Below, piece by piece: positions 19,299 through 27,623 of a stretch of 64,000 nucleotides of DNA (position 1 is its first letter; every line of letters starts with the position of its first letter). The stretch covers positions 930,001 through 994,000 of the forward strand of contig NZ_CP069303.1 of NCBI RefSeq assembly GCF_016839145.1, written 5' to 3'. Below the pieces are notes generated by a model, which saw nothing but the letters and a program-made list of their open reading frames with translations, searched no databases and was not told where the DNA came from. The DNA comes from Shinella sp. PSBB067 (GTDB lineage: Bacteria > Pseudomonadota > Alphaproteobacteria > Rhizobiales > Rhizobiaceae). The translations under genes were made by a program, and so were the position numbers.

Positions 19299-20039
19299 TC
19301 AATCCGGCAGCCGGTAGTCCAGCAGGCGCCCCTTGCGCATCTCGAAGAGCTTGCCCGTCTCCGTGAAATCCGGCGAGACCAGCGACAGGATGGCCTTCGC
19401 CACCTCGGAAGGATGCTGCACCGTCGAAGGGTCCTCGCCCGGTATGGCCTGCGCGCGCATGGCGGTGCGGGTGGCGCCGGGGTCGAGCGAGGTGATGCGC
19501 AGCGCCGTGCGCTGTGTCTCGCCGGCCCAGGTGCGGGCGAGGGCCTCGACGGCGGCCTTGGAGGCCGAGTAGGGCCCCCAGAAGGGCTTGCACTTGTGCG
19601 CGGCGCTGGAGGAGAGGATGACGGCGCGGCCGGCATCGGACTTCAGCAGCAGCGGCTCGACCGAGCGGATGAGCCGCCATGTCGCGGTGACGTTGATGGT
19701 CATGACCTTCTCGAAGACCTTCGCCTCGACATGGCCGATGGGCGAGATCGTGCCGAGCACGCCGGCATTGGCCACGAGGATGTCGAGCTTGCCCCAGCGC
19801 TCGAAGATCGAGCCGCCGAGCTTGTCGATGGCCGCCATGTCGGCAAGGTCGAACGGCACCAGCGTCGCGCTGCCGCCGACGGCCTTGATCGCATCGTCCA
19901 GTTCCTCCAGCCCTCCGACGGTGCGGGCGCAGGCGACGACATGCGCGCCGGCCTTTGCCAGTTCGAGGGCGGTGAAATAGCCGATGCCGCGCGAGGCGCC
20001 GGTGACCAGCGCGAGGCGGCCCTTCAGGTCGATGCTCAT
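19299..20039 (-). CDS. SDR-family NAD(P)-dependent oxidoreductase
   Basis: 246 residues, classical short-chain dehydrogenase. TGASRGIG at 14-21 binds the cofactor, NAG near 91 stabilises the sheet, and the catalytic Ser (SSS, about 144) and YSASK (about 157-161) are present. An Arg at the end of beta-2 (CART) hints at NADP preference. It lies 11 nt after purF on the same strand and is probably cotranscribed. The substrate is unknown; sequence style resembles YciK-like enzymes. Confidence 0.88.
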   Translation of the reverse strand: MSIDLKGRLALVTGASRGIGYFTALELAKAGAHVVACARTVGGLEELDDAIKAVGGSATLVPFDLADMAAIDKLGGSIFERWGKLDILVANAGVLGTISPIGHVEAKVFEKVMTINVTATWRLIRSVEPLLLKSDAGRAVILSSSAAHKCKPFWGPYSASKAAVEALARTWAGETQRTALRITSLDPGATRTAMRAQAIPGEDPSTVQHPSEVAKAILSLVSPDFTETGKLFEMRKGRLLDYRLPD

Positions 20040-20050
20040 GATGTCTTCAA

Positions 20051-21544
20051 TTATCCGTTGCTTGCCAGAACCGAGACCTTCCGTCCCATCGTCTCGCCTT
20101 CCTTGTCAAGGAGGCGCGTCGGATAGTCGCCGGTGAAGTAATGGTCGGTGAACTGCGGCCGGGCCGGGTTGCGGTCCTCGCCGCCGACGGCGCGGTAGAG
20201 CCCGTCGATGGACAGGAACTCCAGCGAATCCGCGCCGATATATTTCGCCATCGCCTTGACGTCGTTGTACTGGTTGGCGAGCAGCTTGTCGCGGTCCGGC
20301 GTGTCGATGCCGTAGAAGTCCGGATAGAAGATCATCGGGCTGGCGACGCGGATATGCACTTCCTTGGCCCCCGCATCGCGGATCATCTGCACGATCTTCA
20401 GCGACGTCGTGCCGCGCACGATCGAATCGTCGACGAGGATGACGCGCTTGCCGTCGATCATCGCGCGGTTGGCCGAATGCTTCAGCTTCACGCCGAAGGC
20501 GCGGATCTGCTGCGTCGGCTCGATGAAGGTGCGCCCGACATAGTGGTTGCGGATGATGCCGTATTCGAAGGGAATGCCGCTCTGCTGCGCATAGCCGAGC
20601 GCGGCCGGCGTGCCGCCGTCCGGCACCGGCACGACGACATCGCCCTCGACGGGATGTTCCTTGGCAAGGTTCATGCCCATGTTCTTGCGCGCCACATAGA
20701 CGCTGCGGCCGCCGACGACGGAATCGGGGCGGGCGAAATAGACATATTCGAAGAGGCAGAGCCGTTCCGGCTGCGGGTTGCCCGATTTCCTCGCCTCGAT
20801 GGTGATCGAGCCGTCCGGCTGGATCTCGCAGACGATGATCTCGCCGTTCTCCACGTCGCGGATGTATTTCGCGCCGATGATGTCGAGCGCGCAGGTCTCG
20901 GAGGCGAAGATCGGCTTGCCGTCGAGCTCGCCCATGACCAGCGGGCGGATGCCCGTGGGGTCGCGCGCGGCGATCAGCTTGGTGCGGGTGATGCCGAGCA
21001 TCGAATAGCCGCCTTCCATCTGGCGGATGGCGTCGATGAAGCGGTCGGTGGTGGAGGTGTAGCGCGAGCGGGCGATGAGGTGGAGAACGACTTCGGTGTC
21101 CGAGGTCGACTGACAGATGGCGCCGCCGGCGATGATCTGGCGGCGCAGCGTCAGGCCGTTGGTGAAGTTGCCGTTATGGGCGACGGCGATGCCGCCGACT
21201 TCCAGTTCGGCGAAGAGCGGCTGCACGTTGCGCAGCGCCACTTCCCCGGTCGTGGAATAGCGCGTGTGGCCGATCGCCATGTTGCCGGGGAGCTTGGCCA
21301 GCGTCGCCGGATTGGTATAGTGGTCGCCGACGAGGCCCATGTGCTTTTCGGTGTGGAACTGCTTGCCGTCGAAGCAGACGATACCCGCCGCTTCCTGGCC
21401 GCGATGCTGCAGCGCGTGCAGGCCCAGCGCCGTCAGCGTGGCCGCCTCGGGATGGCCGAGGATGCCGAAGACGCCGCATTCTTCATGAAGCGTATCGCCG
21501 TCGAGATCGTCGTCGTGGCGGCCGGGGAACTCAAAATCGCTCAT
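20051..21544 (-). CDS. purF: Amidophosphoribosyltransferase
   Basis: 497 residues. Catalyses the first committed step of purine synthesis, moving glutamine amide nitrogen to PRPP. An N-terminal propeptide of about 22 residues precedes the glutaminase nucleophile Cys23 (EECGVFGI). The phosphoribosyltransferase loop VILVDDSIVRGTTS is intact. Start ATG 21544 gives a propeptide of normal length; the open frame extends further upstream without a better site. Downstream of cvpA, as in many proteobacteria. Confidence 0.96.
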   Translation of the reverse strand: MSDFEFPGRHDDDLDGDTLHEECGVFGILGHPEAATLTALGLHALQHRGQEAAGIVCFDGKQFHTEKHMGLVGDHYTNPATLAKLPGNMAIGHTRYSTTGEVALRNVQPLFAELEVGGIAVAHNGNFTNGLTLRRQIIAGGAICQSTSDTEVVLHLIARSRYTSTTDRFIDAIRQMEGGYSMLGITRTKLIAARDPTGIRPLVMGELDGKPIFASETCALDIIGAKYIRDVENGEIIVCEIQPDGSITIEARKSGNPQPERLCLFEYVYFARPDSVVGGRSVYVARKNMGMNLAKEHPVEGDVVVPVPDGGTPAALGYAQQSGIPFEYGIIRNHYVGRTFIEPTQQIRAFGVKLKHSANRAMIDGKRVILVDDSIVRGTTSLKIVQMIRDAGAKEVHIRVASPMIFYPDFYGIDTPDRDKLLANQYNDVKAMAKYIGADSLEFLSIDGLYRAVGGEDRNPARPQFTDHYFTGDYPTRLLDKEGETMGRKVSVLASNG

Positions 21545-21743
21545 TGCTGCAAGCCTTTGCTCGGGACCGTAAGAGGTTGCACGGGGTATTACGCTTTCTT
21601 CGCGTCCGGCGAGGCGCATATGGGTATCGCCGAAAGCATTTGCCACCGAGGCCCGGAAGCGTCAGTGGCGATTGTCTATCCTACCAAAAAATCGGGGAGC
21701 CTGCGCTCGTCAATTCTCGCGAGCGGCGGCTCCCCTGGTCGGT

Positions 21744-22352
21744 TCATCCGTTCGTGGCCGGGGCATCTTCGGCGGGCGTCTGGTTCGTGCCGCCGGTGGC
21801 GCCATCAGGGTCTTCCGCACCGCCTTCGCCCTGGGCCGGCTTGCCGCGCAGCCGGTCGATGATCGTCGCATCGGCGTCTTCCGGCAGCAGCGCCACGAGG
21901 CGCGAGCCGAGATTGTCGAGAAGCGGCTTGGACTTGGCCGTGGTGACCCAGGTCGGCTGCTGCTGCGGGGCGACCAGCCAGTTGAAGAACAGCATGGCGA
22001 CGACGACCAGCAGGATGCCGCGGGCCGCGCCGAACAGGAAGCCGAGCGTGCGGTCGAGCGCGCCGATGCGGCTGTCGATGATGAAATCGGCGATGCGCAT
22101 GGTGATGAAGGAGATCACGATGAGCGCGACGAGGAAGACGGCACCGGCCGAGCCGACCATCGCGACGGTGTCGCTCGTCGTATAGTCCTTCGCATAGGGC
22201 AGGAGCACCGGATAGAGGAAGTAGGCGGCCGCGGCGGCGCCAACCCAGCTTGCGACGGAGAGCACCTCGCGCGAAAAGCCGCGCACCATCGCCAGAACGG
22301 CGGAGAACAGGGCAACGCCGATGACGATACCGTCGAGAATTGTGATGGGCAT
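21744..22352 (-). CDS. cvpA: CvpA-family membrane protein
   Basis: 202 residues with four hydrophobic spans in the first about 150, then a polar Gly/Pro/Asp tail. MPITILDGIVIGVALFSAVL at the N-terminus and the SRIGALDRTLGFLFGAARG loop-span are CvpA hallmarks. The family is named from colicin V production in E. coli and is linked to envelope stress tolerance; no molecular function is settled. It lies about 200 nt upstream of purF on the same strand. Confidence 0.9.
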   Translation of the reverse strand: MPITILDGIVIGVALFSAVLAMVRGFSREVLSVASWVGAAAAAYFLYPVLLPYAKDYTTSDTVAMVGSAGAVFLVALIVISFITMRIADFIIDSRIGALDRTLGFLFGAARGILLVVVAMLFFNWLVAPQQQPTWVTTAKSKPLLDNLGSRLVALLPEDADATIIDRLRGKPAQGEGGAEDPDGATGGTNQTPAEDAPATNG

Positions 22353-22493
22353 GTTCGTCCTACTCCAAACCCGAAATGTCGCCGGCCCCACGTCCCGGTG
22401 CGGGGCGCACATTAGCGAAAGGCGTCCTTGCCGTCCCGGTCCGGCACGCGCCAGGCCATGTTTCCCACAGGGCTTTATGCATGCCGGAGGGCG

Positions 22494-23897
22494 TCAGACG
22501 TCCTCGTCCTCCCGTTTCAGGGCGTTCTTCGATCCGGCAATGCGCGCCACCAGATCCGGCAGGCCGCCGATTTCGCTCCAGCGGCCACCGCTGCCCTTGG
22601 GCAGATCGGCGGAACCGGCGGGCAGCACGGCCTGCGAAAAACCCAGCTTTTCGGCCTCTTTGAGGCGCTGGGCGGTGTGCGCAACCGGACGAATGGCGCC
22701 CGACAGGCTGACTTCGCCGAAATAGACGCAATCGGCGGGAAGGGCAAGTCCGGCAAGCGAGGAAACGAGCGCGGAGGCGACGGCAAGGTCCGCCGCCGGC
22801 TCCGAGATGCGGTAGCCGCCCGCGACGTTGAGATAGACGTCGTGCTGGCCGAGCCTGACGCCGCAATGGGCCTCCAGCACCGCGAGGATCATCGAGAGCC
22901 GCGCCGAATCCCAGCCGACGACGGCCCGGCGCGGCGTGCCGAGCGAGGTGGGCGCGACGAGCGCCTGCACCTCGACCAGCACCGGCCGCGTGCCCTCCAT
23001 GCCGGCGAAGACGGCCGCGCCCGGCGCCTTGGCGTTGCGCTCGCCGAGGAAGAGCTCGGAGGGATTGGAGACCTCGCGCAGCCCCTTGTCGGACATTTCG
23101 AAGACGCCGATCTCGTCCGTCGGGCCGAAGCGGTTCTTCACCGTGCGCAGGATGCGGTAGTGGTGGCCCCGGTCGCCCTCGAAATAGAGCACGGCATCGA
23201 CCATGTGCTCGACGACGCGGGGACCGGCGATCTGGCCTTCCTTGGTGACGTGGCCGACGAGGACCATGGCGGCGCCCGTCTGCTTGGCGAAGCGGATCAT
23301 CGCCTGCACGCCGGTCCTCACCTGTGTCACCGTGCCGGGGGCGGCCTCGGCCGTGTCGCTCCACAGCGTCTGGATCGAATCGATGATGACGAGGTCCGGC
23401 CGCTTGCCTTCGCCGACGGTGGCGAGGATGTCCTCTACATTGGTCTCGGCGGCGAGCAGCACGTCCGTCTCGTGCGCATGCAGGCGCTGGGCGCGAAGGC
23501 GCACCTGCGCGACGGCCTCTTCACCCGAGACATAGATGATGCGGTGTCCCTGCCGCGAAAGCGCGGCGGCGGACTGCATCAGCAGCGTCGACTTGCCGAT
23601 GCCGGGATCGCCGCCGATCAGCACCGCCGAGCCGCGCACGAAGCCGCCGCCGGTCGCCCGGTCGAGCTCGGCGATGCCGGTATGGATGCGCGGGGCCTCC
23701 TCCGTCTCGCCGGAAAGCGTGGTGAGCGCGACGGGGCGGCCCTTCTTCGGCACCTTGCCAGGGCCGGCGCCGATGCCGCCCATCGGGTCTTCCTCGACCA
23801 CGGTGTTCCATTCGCCGCAGCCCTCGCATTTCCCGACCCAGCGGGAATGCGCGGTGCCGCAGTTCTGGCAGACGAATTGGGTGCGGGCTTTCGCCAT
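22494..23897 (-). CDS. radA: DNA repair protein RadA (RecA-like branch migration ATPase)
   Basis: 467 residues. The N-terminal C4 zinc finger uses Cys10, Cys13, Cys24 and Cys27; Walker A GDPGIGKS is at 96-103; the RadA-specific KNRFG motif (VKNRFGPTDEIG) follows; the C-terminal Lon-protease-like domain includes GGYRISEPAADLA. It promotes branch migration in recombinational repair. ATG 23897 is the only start that keeps the zinc finger at its normal distance; an open frame continues upstream through alr but is a GC-rich artefact. Confidence 0.95.
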   Translation of the reverse strand: MAKARTQFVCQNCGTAHSRWVGKCEGCGEWNTVVEEDPMGGIGAGPGKVPKKGRPVALTTLSGETEEAPRIHTGIAELDRATGGGFVRGSAVLIGGDPGIGKSTLLMQSAAALSRQGHRIIYVSGEEAVAQVRLRAQRLHAHETDVLLAAETNVEDILATVGEGKRPDLVIIDSIQTLWSDTAEAAPGTVTQVRTGVQAMIRFAKQTGAAMVLVGHVTKEGQIAGPRVVEHMVDAVLYFEGDRGHHYRILRTVKNRFGPTDEIGVFEMSDKGLREVSNPSELFLGERNAKAPGAAVFAGMEGTRPVLVEVQALVAPTSLGTPRRAVVGWDSARLSMILAVLEAHCGVRLGQHDVYLNVAGGYRISEPAADLAVASALVSSLAGLALPADCVYFGEVSLSGAIRPVAHTAQRLKEAEKLGFSQAVLPAGSADLPKGSGGRWSEIGGLPDLVARIAGSKNALKREDEDV

Positions 23898-23965
23898 CGG
23901 ATCTCGCTTCTGGTGCAGGACATGGGAATCGTCCGCAAGCCCATAGCACAAAACAGGAACATGTC

Positions 23966-25129
23966 CTATTTTTTCACCGCCTCGTAGCGTCGTTCGTAGC
24001 GGTTGCCGAGGCTGGTGAGAAGTTCGTAGTCGACGGTGCCGGCGGCGCGCGCGACGTCCTGGATCGGCATGGCGCGGCCGAAGAGCTCGATGAAGTCGCC
24101 GGCCCGCACGCTGCCGGGCGGCAGGTCGGTGACGTCGAAATGGGTGAGGTCCATGGTGACGCGGCCGATCAGCGGCACGGTGCGCCCGTGCAGCACGCCG
24201 CTGGCAGCGGGAATGCCGGCCGCGCGCAGCGGCACGCCGGCGCCGAGCGTGCGCATGTAGCCGTCCGCATAGCCGATGGCGGCGATGGCGATGCGGCTGT
24301 CGCGGGCAAGCGGCGTCGCGCCGTAGCTGACGCTCTCGCCGGCCTTCGCCTCGCGCACCTGGAGGATGCGCGCCTCGGCGGTGACGACCGGTTTCATCGG
24401 GTTGTCGACGCCGTTGACGGCGCTGCCGCCATAGAGCGCGATGCCGGGGCGGGTGAGGGTGAAGTGATAGTCCTCGCCGAGGAAGATGCCCGCCGAATTG
24501 GCAAGGCTGGCGTCGATGTCGTCGAAGGCCTCGACGACGCTGCGGAACCTTTGCAGCTGCTGGCGGTTGAGCGGATGGGCCGGCTCGTCGGCACAGGCAA
24601 GGTGGCTCAGCAGCATGATCGGAGCGAAGCTCGCCGGCCGCGCGGCGTCGTTTGCCAGCGCTAGCGCGTCCTCGACCCGAAGGCCGAGCCGGTTCATGCC
24701 CGTATCGACATGCAGCACGCAGGGATGGTCGCGCCCATCGGAAACCGCCGCCATGAAGACGACGAGCTGTTCTTCCGAGACGATGACGGGCACGAGGTCG
24801 AATTCGAAGAAGAGGCGTTCCGAGCCGGCCCACATGCCGGAGAGCACGTAGATGCGCGCATCCGGTAGGACGGCACGCAGCGTCGCGCCTTCCGCCGGCG
24901 TGGCGACGAAGAAATCGCGGGCACCCGCGTGATGGAAGGTCCGCCCGGCATGCTCCAGGCCGATGCCGTAGCCGTCGGCCTTGAGCACGGCGGCCGTGCG
25001 CGCCGCGCCGGAACGCCGGGCCATCGCCCGCCAGTTGTCGGCGAGTGCGGAGAGGTCGATCGTCAGGCGGGCGTGATCCTCGCCGGCGATCGGCAGGCTG
25101 GAACGTGCATGGGAATGGTGCGGGCTCAT
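23966..25129 (-). CDS. alr: Alanine racemase
   Basis: 387 residues. PLP enzyme converting L- to D-alanine for peptidoglycan. The PLP lysine is Lys50 in AVLKADGYGIG, and the second catalytic base lies in the IGYADGYMR segment. RPGIALYGG and SYGAT are further family blocks. It sits 68 nt before radA on the same strand and is divergent from the small exported protein gene. Start ATG 25129 gives MSPHHSHARS; upstream in-frame codons run into the shared intergenic hairpin. Confidence 0.95.
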   Translation of the reverse strand: MSPHHSHARSSLPIAGEDHARLTIDLSALADNWRAMARRSGAARTAAVLKADGYGIGLEHAGRTFHHAGARDFFVATPAEGATLRAVLPDARIYVLSGMWAGSERLFFEFDLVPVIVSEEQLVVFMAAVSDGRDHPCVLHVDTGMNRLGLRVEDALALANDAARPASFAPIMLLSHLACADEPAHPLNRQQLQRFRSVVEAFDDIDASLANSAGIFLGEDYHFTLTRPGIALYGGSAVNGVDNPMKPVVTAEARILQVREAKAGESVSYGATPLARDSRIAIAAIGYADGYMRTLGAGVPLRAAGIPAASGVLHGRTVPLIGRVTMDLTHFDVTDLPPGSVRAGDFIELFGRAMPIQDVARAAGTVDYELLTSLGNRYERRYEAVKK

Positions 25130-25155
25130 GATTCTGAATACAGCCTGTTGACCAT

Positions 25156-25188
25156 GGCGGCAATATGCCGTTTCTCGGCATTGCCGCC
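25156..25188. promoter_or_regulatory. Hairpin in the divergent alr/exported protein region
   Basis: GGCGGCAATATGCCG and CGGCATTGCCGCC pair over 13 bp with a 2-nt AT bulge around TTTCT. It lies 27 nt upstream of the alr start and 44 nt from the other start, so it may be an operator or a leader structure. There is no T-run suggesting a terminator. Confidence 0.45.
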
Positions 25189-25231
25189 GGAAAAGCCCGT
25201 CACTATGGTTCGCGCCAAAAAGGGGAAGAGC

Positions 25232-25834
25232 ATGCGGCGGATAACGGGAACGGCCTTCGGGATGGTGGCGGTCGTCCTTGCCTTTGCGGCGCAGGGCGCG
25301 GCCCAGGCGCCGCCCACGGATACCGAAATGCGCCAGGTCCATGCCGCGTTGCTCGGCCTTGCCCAGGACGGCGCGGAGTCCGAGCGGGACGACGGGGCGG
25401 ACATCTACTATTCCATCGTCGAGAACCCGAACGCGCCGCGGCTGGTCACGCGGCTTGAGGTCTCCGGCGCGCCCTGCCGCGCCCGCACGGTTTCCGCGCT
25501 GCAGTTTCCCGGCAAGTGGGCGACCCTGACCCTCGGCCGTATCGATCTGTCCCGCATCGCCGCCGTCACCGCCTATGCCTCGGTCGACGACATGATCGCC
25601 GAGATCAATCCGCTCCCGCTCGATGCCCCGGCGGTCGAGCAGGTCGTGCTGACGGGCGAGGGGCTCTACTGCACCAGCCGCATGTCGCTCTCCGGCGAGA
25701 GCATGACCGCGGACGAGGCCTGTTCCGACCGCCTCGACCTGTCCATGGCGGACGCCGACCAGAAGACGCGCGGCAGGCGCGCCCTCGCCATCGTCGCGGA
25801 CGTCTGCAAGGCCCCGGCCTTCGGCGGAAAGTGA
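25232..25834 (+). CDS. Exported protein of unknown function
   Basis: 200 residues. Signal peptide MRRITGTAFGMVAVVLAFAA with a likely cleavage after AQGAAQA (about 26). The mature part has four Cys residues (one in APCRART, one in YCTSR, one in ACSDR, one in DVCKAP) that could form two disulfides in the periplasm. ATG 25232 follows AGGGGAAGAGC. No known domain is recognised. Convergent with the Ala/Pro-rich membrane protein gene, with a terminator between. Confidence 0.75.
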   Translation: MRRITGTAFGMVAVVLAFAAQGAAQAPPTDTEMRQVHAALLGLAQDGAESERDDGADIYYSIVENPNAPRLVTRLEVSGAPCRARTVSALQFPGKWATLTLGRIDLSRIAAVTAYASVDDMIAEINPLPLDAPAVEQVVLTGEGLYCTSRMSLSGESMTADEACSDRLDLSMADADQKTRGRRALAIVADVCKAPAFGGK

Positions 25835-25844
25835 ACCCGAAAGC

Positions 25845-25874
25845 AGGAAACCCGCCGTTTCGGGCGGGTTTCCT
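25845..25874. terminator. Bidirectional intrinsic terminator
   Basis: AGGAAACCCGCC pairs with the GGCGGGTTTCCT arm around GTTTCG. The A-rich 5' side and TTTCCTCAT 3' side allow termination in both directions, as expected between convergent genes. Confidence 0.75.
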
Positions 25875-25895
25875 CATCTGTCCGTGCGCGTGAGA

Positions 25896-26339
25896 TTACG
25901 GCGTGGTCGTGGTCGCGCCGCCGCCTTCGGCCGGCTGGCTGCCGCTCGGCTGGCTTTCCGGCGCCTGGGTGCCGCCAGTCGCGCCGCCGGTCTGGCCATC
26001 GGGGGCCGTGCTTCCAGCCGGTGCAGGAGCCGGGGCCGGGGCAGGAGCAGGAGCAGGAGCCGGGGCAGGAGCCGTAGCAGGGGCAGGAGCCGGGGCCGCA
26101 CGGGTATCCGGCGTGCCGACAGTCGGGGTGTTGGCGTTGGGCTCGACGCGGTCCGACGATCCGCCGCCGACGAAATAGTAGATACCCACGGCAACGAGGA
26201 CGGCCAGGATCACGGCGACGGCCCAGCCGCCAGCGCCGCTGCCGCCGCTGCTGGCATTGACGACCGTGGGGCCGCGATCTTCCGGCCGGCGGGCATTGGG
26301 ATCCTCCACGGGACGATTGACAAGATTGGGGTCTTGCAT
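25896..26339 (-). CDS. Single-span membrane protein with Ala-Pro repeat tail
   Basis: 147 residues. A polar N-terminus (MQDPNLVNRPVEDPNARRPE) precedes one membrane span (about 42-62, AVAVILAVLVAVGIYYFV), then a periplasmic tail containing about a dozen Ala-Pro dipeptides and a Gly/Thr/Gln-rich end. The AP run is encoded by imperfect 6-bp DNA repeats. GGAG lies about 8 nt before the ATG. Related repeat-tailed proteins are common in rhizobia; the tail may span part of the periplasm. Function unknown. Confidence 0.7.
   Translation of the reverse strand: MQDPNLVNRPVEDPNARRPEDRGPTVVNASSGGSGAGGWAVAVILAVLVAVGIYYFVGGGSSDRVEPNANTPTVGTPDTRAAPAPAPATAPAPAPAPAPAPAPAPAPAGSTAPDGQTGGATGGTQAPESQPSGSQPAEGGGATTTTP
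26022..26100. repeat. Imperfect 6-bp tandem repeats (ggagca/ggggcc type)
   Basis: Repeats of a GGRGCM hexamer inside the membrane protein gene, encoding alternating Ala and Pro on the minus strand. Because the unit is 6 bp, changes in number keep the frame and would only lengthen or shorten the tail. Confidence 0.75.
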
Positions 26340-26439
26340 GTCTGGCACTCCATCTGGTTTGGTCGGGCTGAACAACGCGCCATGACCATTTTTGTTCCTG
26401 TGCCATCGGGCAACGGGACGGCGCTTCTCGGCAGGGGCC

Positions 26440-26467
26440 TTGCATTCGTCCGGAAAATCCGTATAAG
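26440..26467 (+). promoter_or_regulatory. Probable sigma-70 promoter of the rpsF operon
   Basis: TTGCAT (26440-26445) and TATAAG (26462-26467) with a 16-bp spacer. Transcription from here would give a 5' leader of roughly 215 nt before rpsF, unusually long and in keeping with a regulatory leader. Confidence 0.55.
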
Positions 26468-26479
26468 CGCGCTGTTCAA

Positions 26480-26690
26480 CACACCCGGTCAATCGGCTGG
26501 TGGCTGAACGGAGGGCCGGCGATCCCAGCGATCCGCCGTTTGGAGCCAAGGGCTCCAGCCTCCCGTGTCTCCGCTCTCGACCGTCTGGATTAACGCTTTT
26601 CTTGCTTGCGGCCTTGGGCCCCTGGGAACTGTCGTTGAGGCTTGGCGCCGGTTTCGGGTGTAGGATCAAACGCAAGAAAGGCAAAGCCAC
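26480..26690 (+). promoter_or_regulatory. Structured 5' leader of rpsF (candidate S6:S18 autoregulatory site)
   Basis: Leader of about 210 nt without an ORF. It contains the perfect hairpin GGAGCC-AAG-GGCTCC (26542-26556) and, just before it, a GC-rich dyad CGGCGATC...GATCCGCCG (26519-26539) with bulged C residues. In many bacteria the S6:S18 dimer represses its own mRNA by binding a hairpin with an exposed CCG. That this leader is such a site is inference from position and structure. Confidence 0.4.
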
Positions 26691-27143
26691 ATGGCTCTCT
26701 ACGAACATGTATTCCTGGCCCGCCAGGACGTGTCCGCCCAGCAGGTCGACGCTCTCGTCGAACAGTACAAGGGCGTGATCGAAGCACACGGCGGCAAGGT
26801 CGGCCGGGTCGAGAACTGGGGCCTCAAGTCCCTGACCTACCGCATCAAGAAGAACCGCAAGGCGCATTACGCGCTGATGGACATCGACGCTCCGGCCGCC
26901 GCCATCCACGAGATGGAACGCCAGATGCGCATCAACGAAGACGTTCTTCGCTACATGACCATCGCCGTCGAGGCCCACGAAGAAGGCCCGTCCGCGATGA
27001 TGCAGAAGCGCGACCGCGACGACCGTCCGCGCCGCGATGGCGACGACCGCGGCCCGCGCCGCGATTTCGGCGACCGTCCGCGCCGCGACTTCGGCGACCG
27101 CCCGCCGCGTGGCGACCGTCCGGCCCGCGAAGACCGCGCGTAA
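26691..27143 (+). CDS. rpsF: 30S ribosomal protein bS6
   Basis: 150 residues. The ferredoxin-like S6 core occupies residues 1 to about 100 ([15 protein letters not shown] start, [20 protein letters not shown] strand pair). The C-terminal third is an Arg/Asp-rich tail of repeated [12 protein letters not shown] units, much longer than in E. coli (135 aa with a Glu-rich end) but common in rhizobia. Binds 16S rRNA with S18 in the 30S platform. First gene of rpsF-rpsR-DUF2232-rplI. Confidence 0.97.
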   Translation: MALYEHVFLARQDVSAQQVDALVEQYKGVIEAHGGKVGRVENWGLKSLTYRIKKNRKAHYALMDIDAPAAAIHEMERQMRINEDVLRYMTIAVEAHEEGPSAMMQKRDRDDRPRRDGDDRGPRRDFGDRPRRDFGDRPPRGDRPAREDRA

Positions 27144-27167
27144 TCGAAGCAGAAGGAGACTAAGACA

Positions 27168-27416
27168 ATGGCTGATACTTCCTCCGCTCCGGCACGCCGT
27201 CCGTTCCACCGCCGCCGCAAGACCTGCCCCTTCTCGGGCGCCAACGCTCCGAAGATCGACTACAAGGACGTCCGTCTTCTGTCGCGTTACATCTCCGAGC
27301 GCGGCAAGATCGTTCCGTCCCGCATCACGGCCGTTTCCCAGAAGAAGCAGCGCGAACTCGCCAAGGCGATCAAGCGCGCCCGCTTCCTCGGCCTGCTGCC
27401 CTACGTCGTCGCGTAA
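27168..27416 (+). CDS. rpsR: 30S ribosomal protein bS18
   Basis: 82 residues. The core [20 protein letters not shown] and the C-terminal helix [20 protein letters not shown] are standard S18. It keeps the CPF motif near residue 20. It begins 24 nt after rpsF with AGAAGGAG upstream. Partner of S6 in the ribosome and in autoregulation. Confidence 0.98.
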   Translation: MADTSSAPARRPFHRRRKTCPFSGANAPKIDYKDVRLLSRYISERGKIVPSRITAVSQKKQRELAKAIKRARFLGLLPYVVA

Positions 27417-27467
27417 CAACGCGACGTCTCCGGCCTGGCATCATGTCGGGCCGGATCGCCTGATTTC

Positions 27468-27500
27468 GGGGAAGACGGCCTGCCGCCTTCCCCTTCTCCC
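27468..27500 (+). terminator. Hairpin after rpsR (possible attenuating terminator)
   Basis: GGGGAAG (27468-27474) pairs with CTTCCCC (27487-27493), with an inner CGGC/GCCG pair, followed by TTCTCCCTTCC. The weak T-tract suggests partial rather than full termination before DUF2232-rplI. Confidence 0.45.
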
Positions 27501-27623
27501 TTCCGCGTTGGGCGCGGATCGGAACCGCCGGCCTTTCGAGGCCAGAACCCATGTTGGGGATGTCTTCCTGAATCGCTTTGTCAGGAAACTCCTCTAACTG
27601 TCTGACCGGACAGGACAGCGAAC

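Noticed and set aside
19299..20039. A second fabG
   Set aside because: It lacks the FabG-specific C-terminal block, lies beside purF rather than fatty acid genes, and a clear fabG is at 34688-35425.
22494..25181. Single 895-codon leftward ORF covering radA and most of alr
   Set aside because: Only the part from 23897 down is RadA. The upstream half is Arg/Pro/Gly-rich shadow sequence opposite the alr reading frame, and RadA starts with its zinc finger.
26022..26100. Short direct repeats considered as a CRISPR-like array
   Set aside because: The units are 6 bp, contiguous, without spacers, and encode an Ala-Pro tail. No cas gene is in the window.
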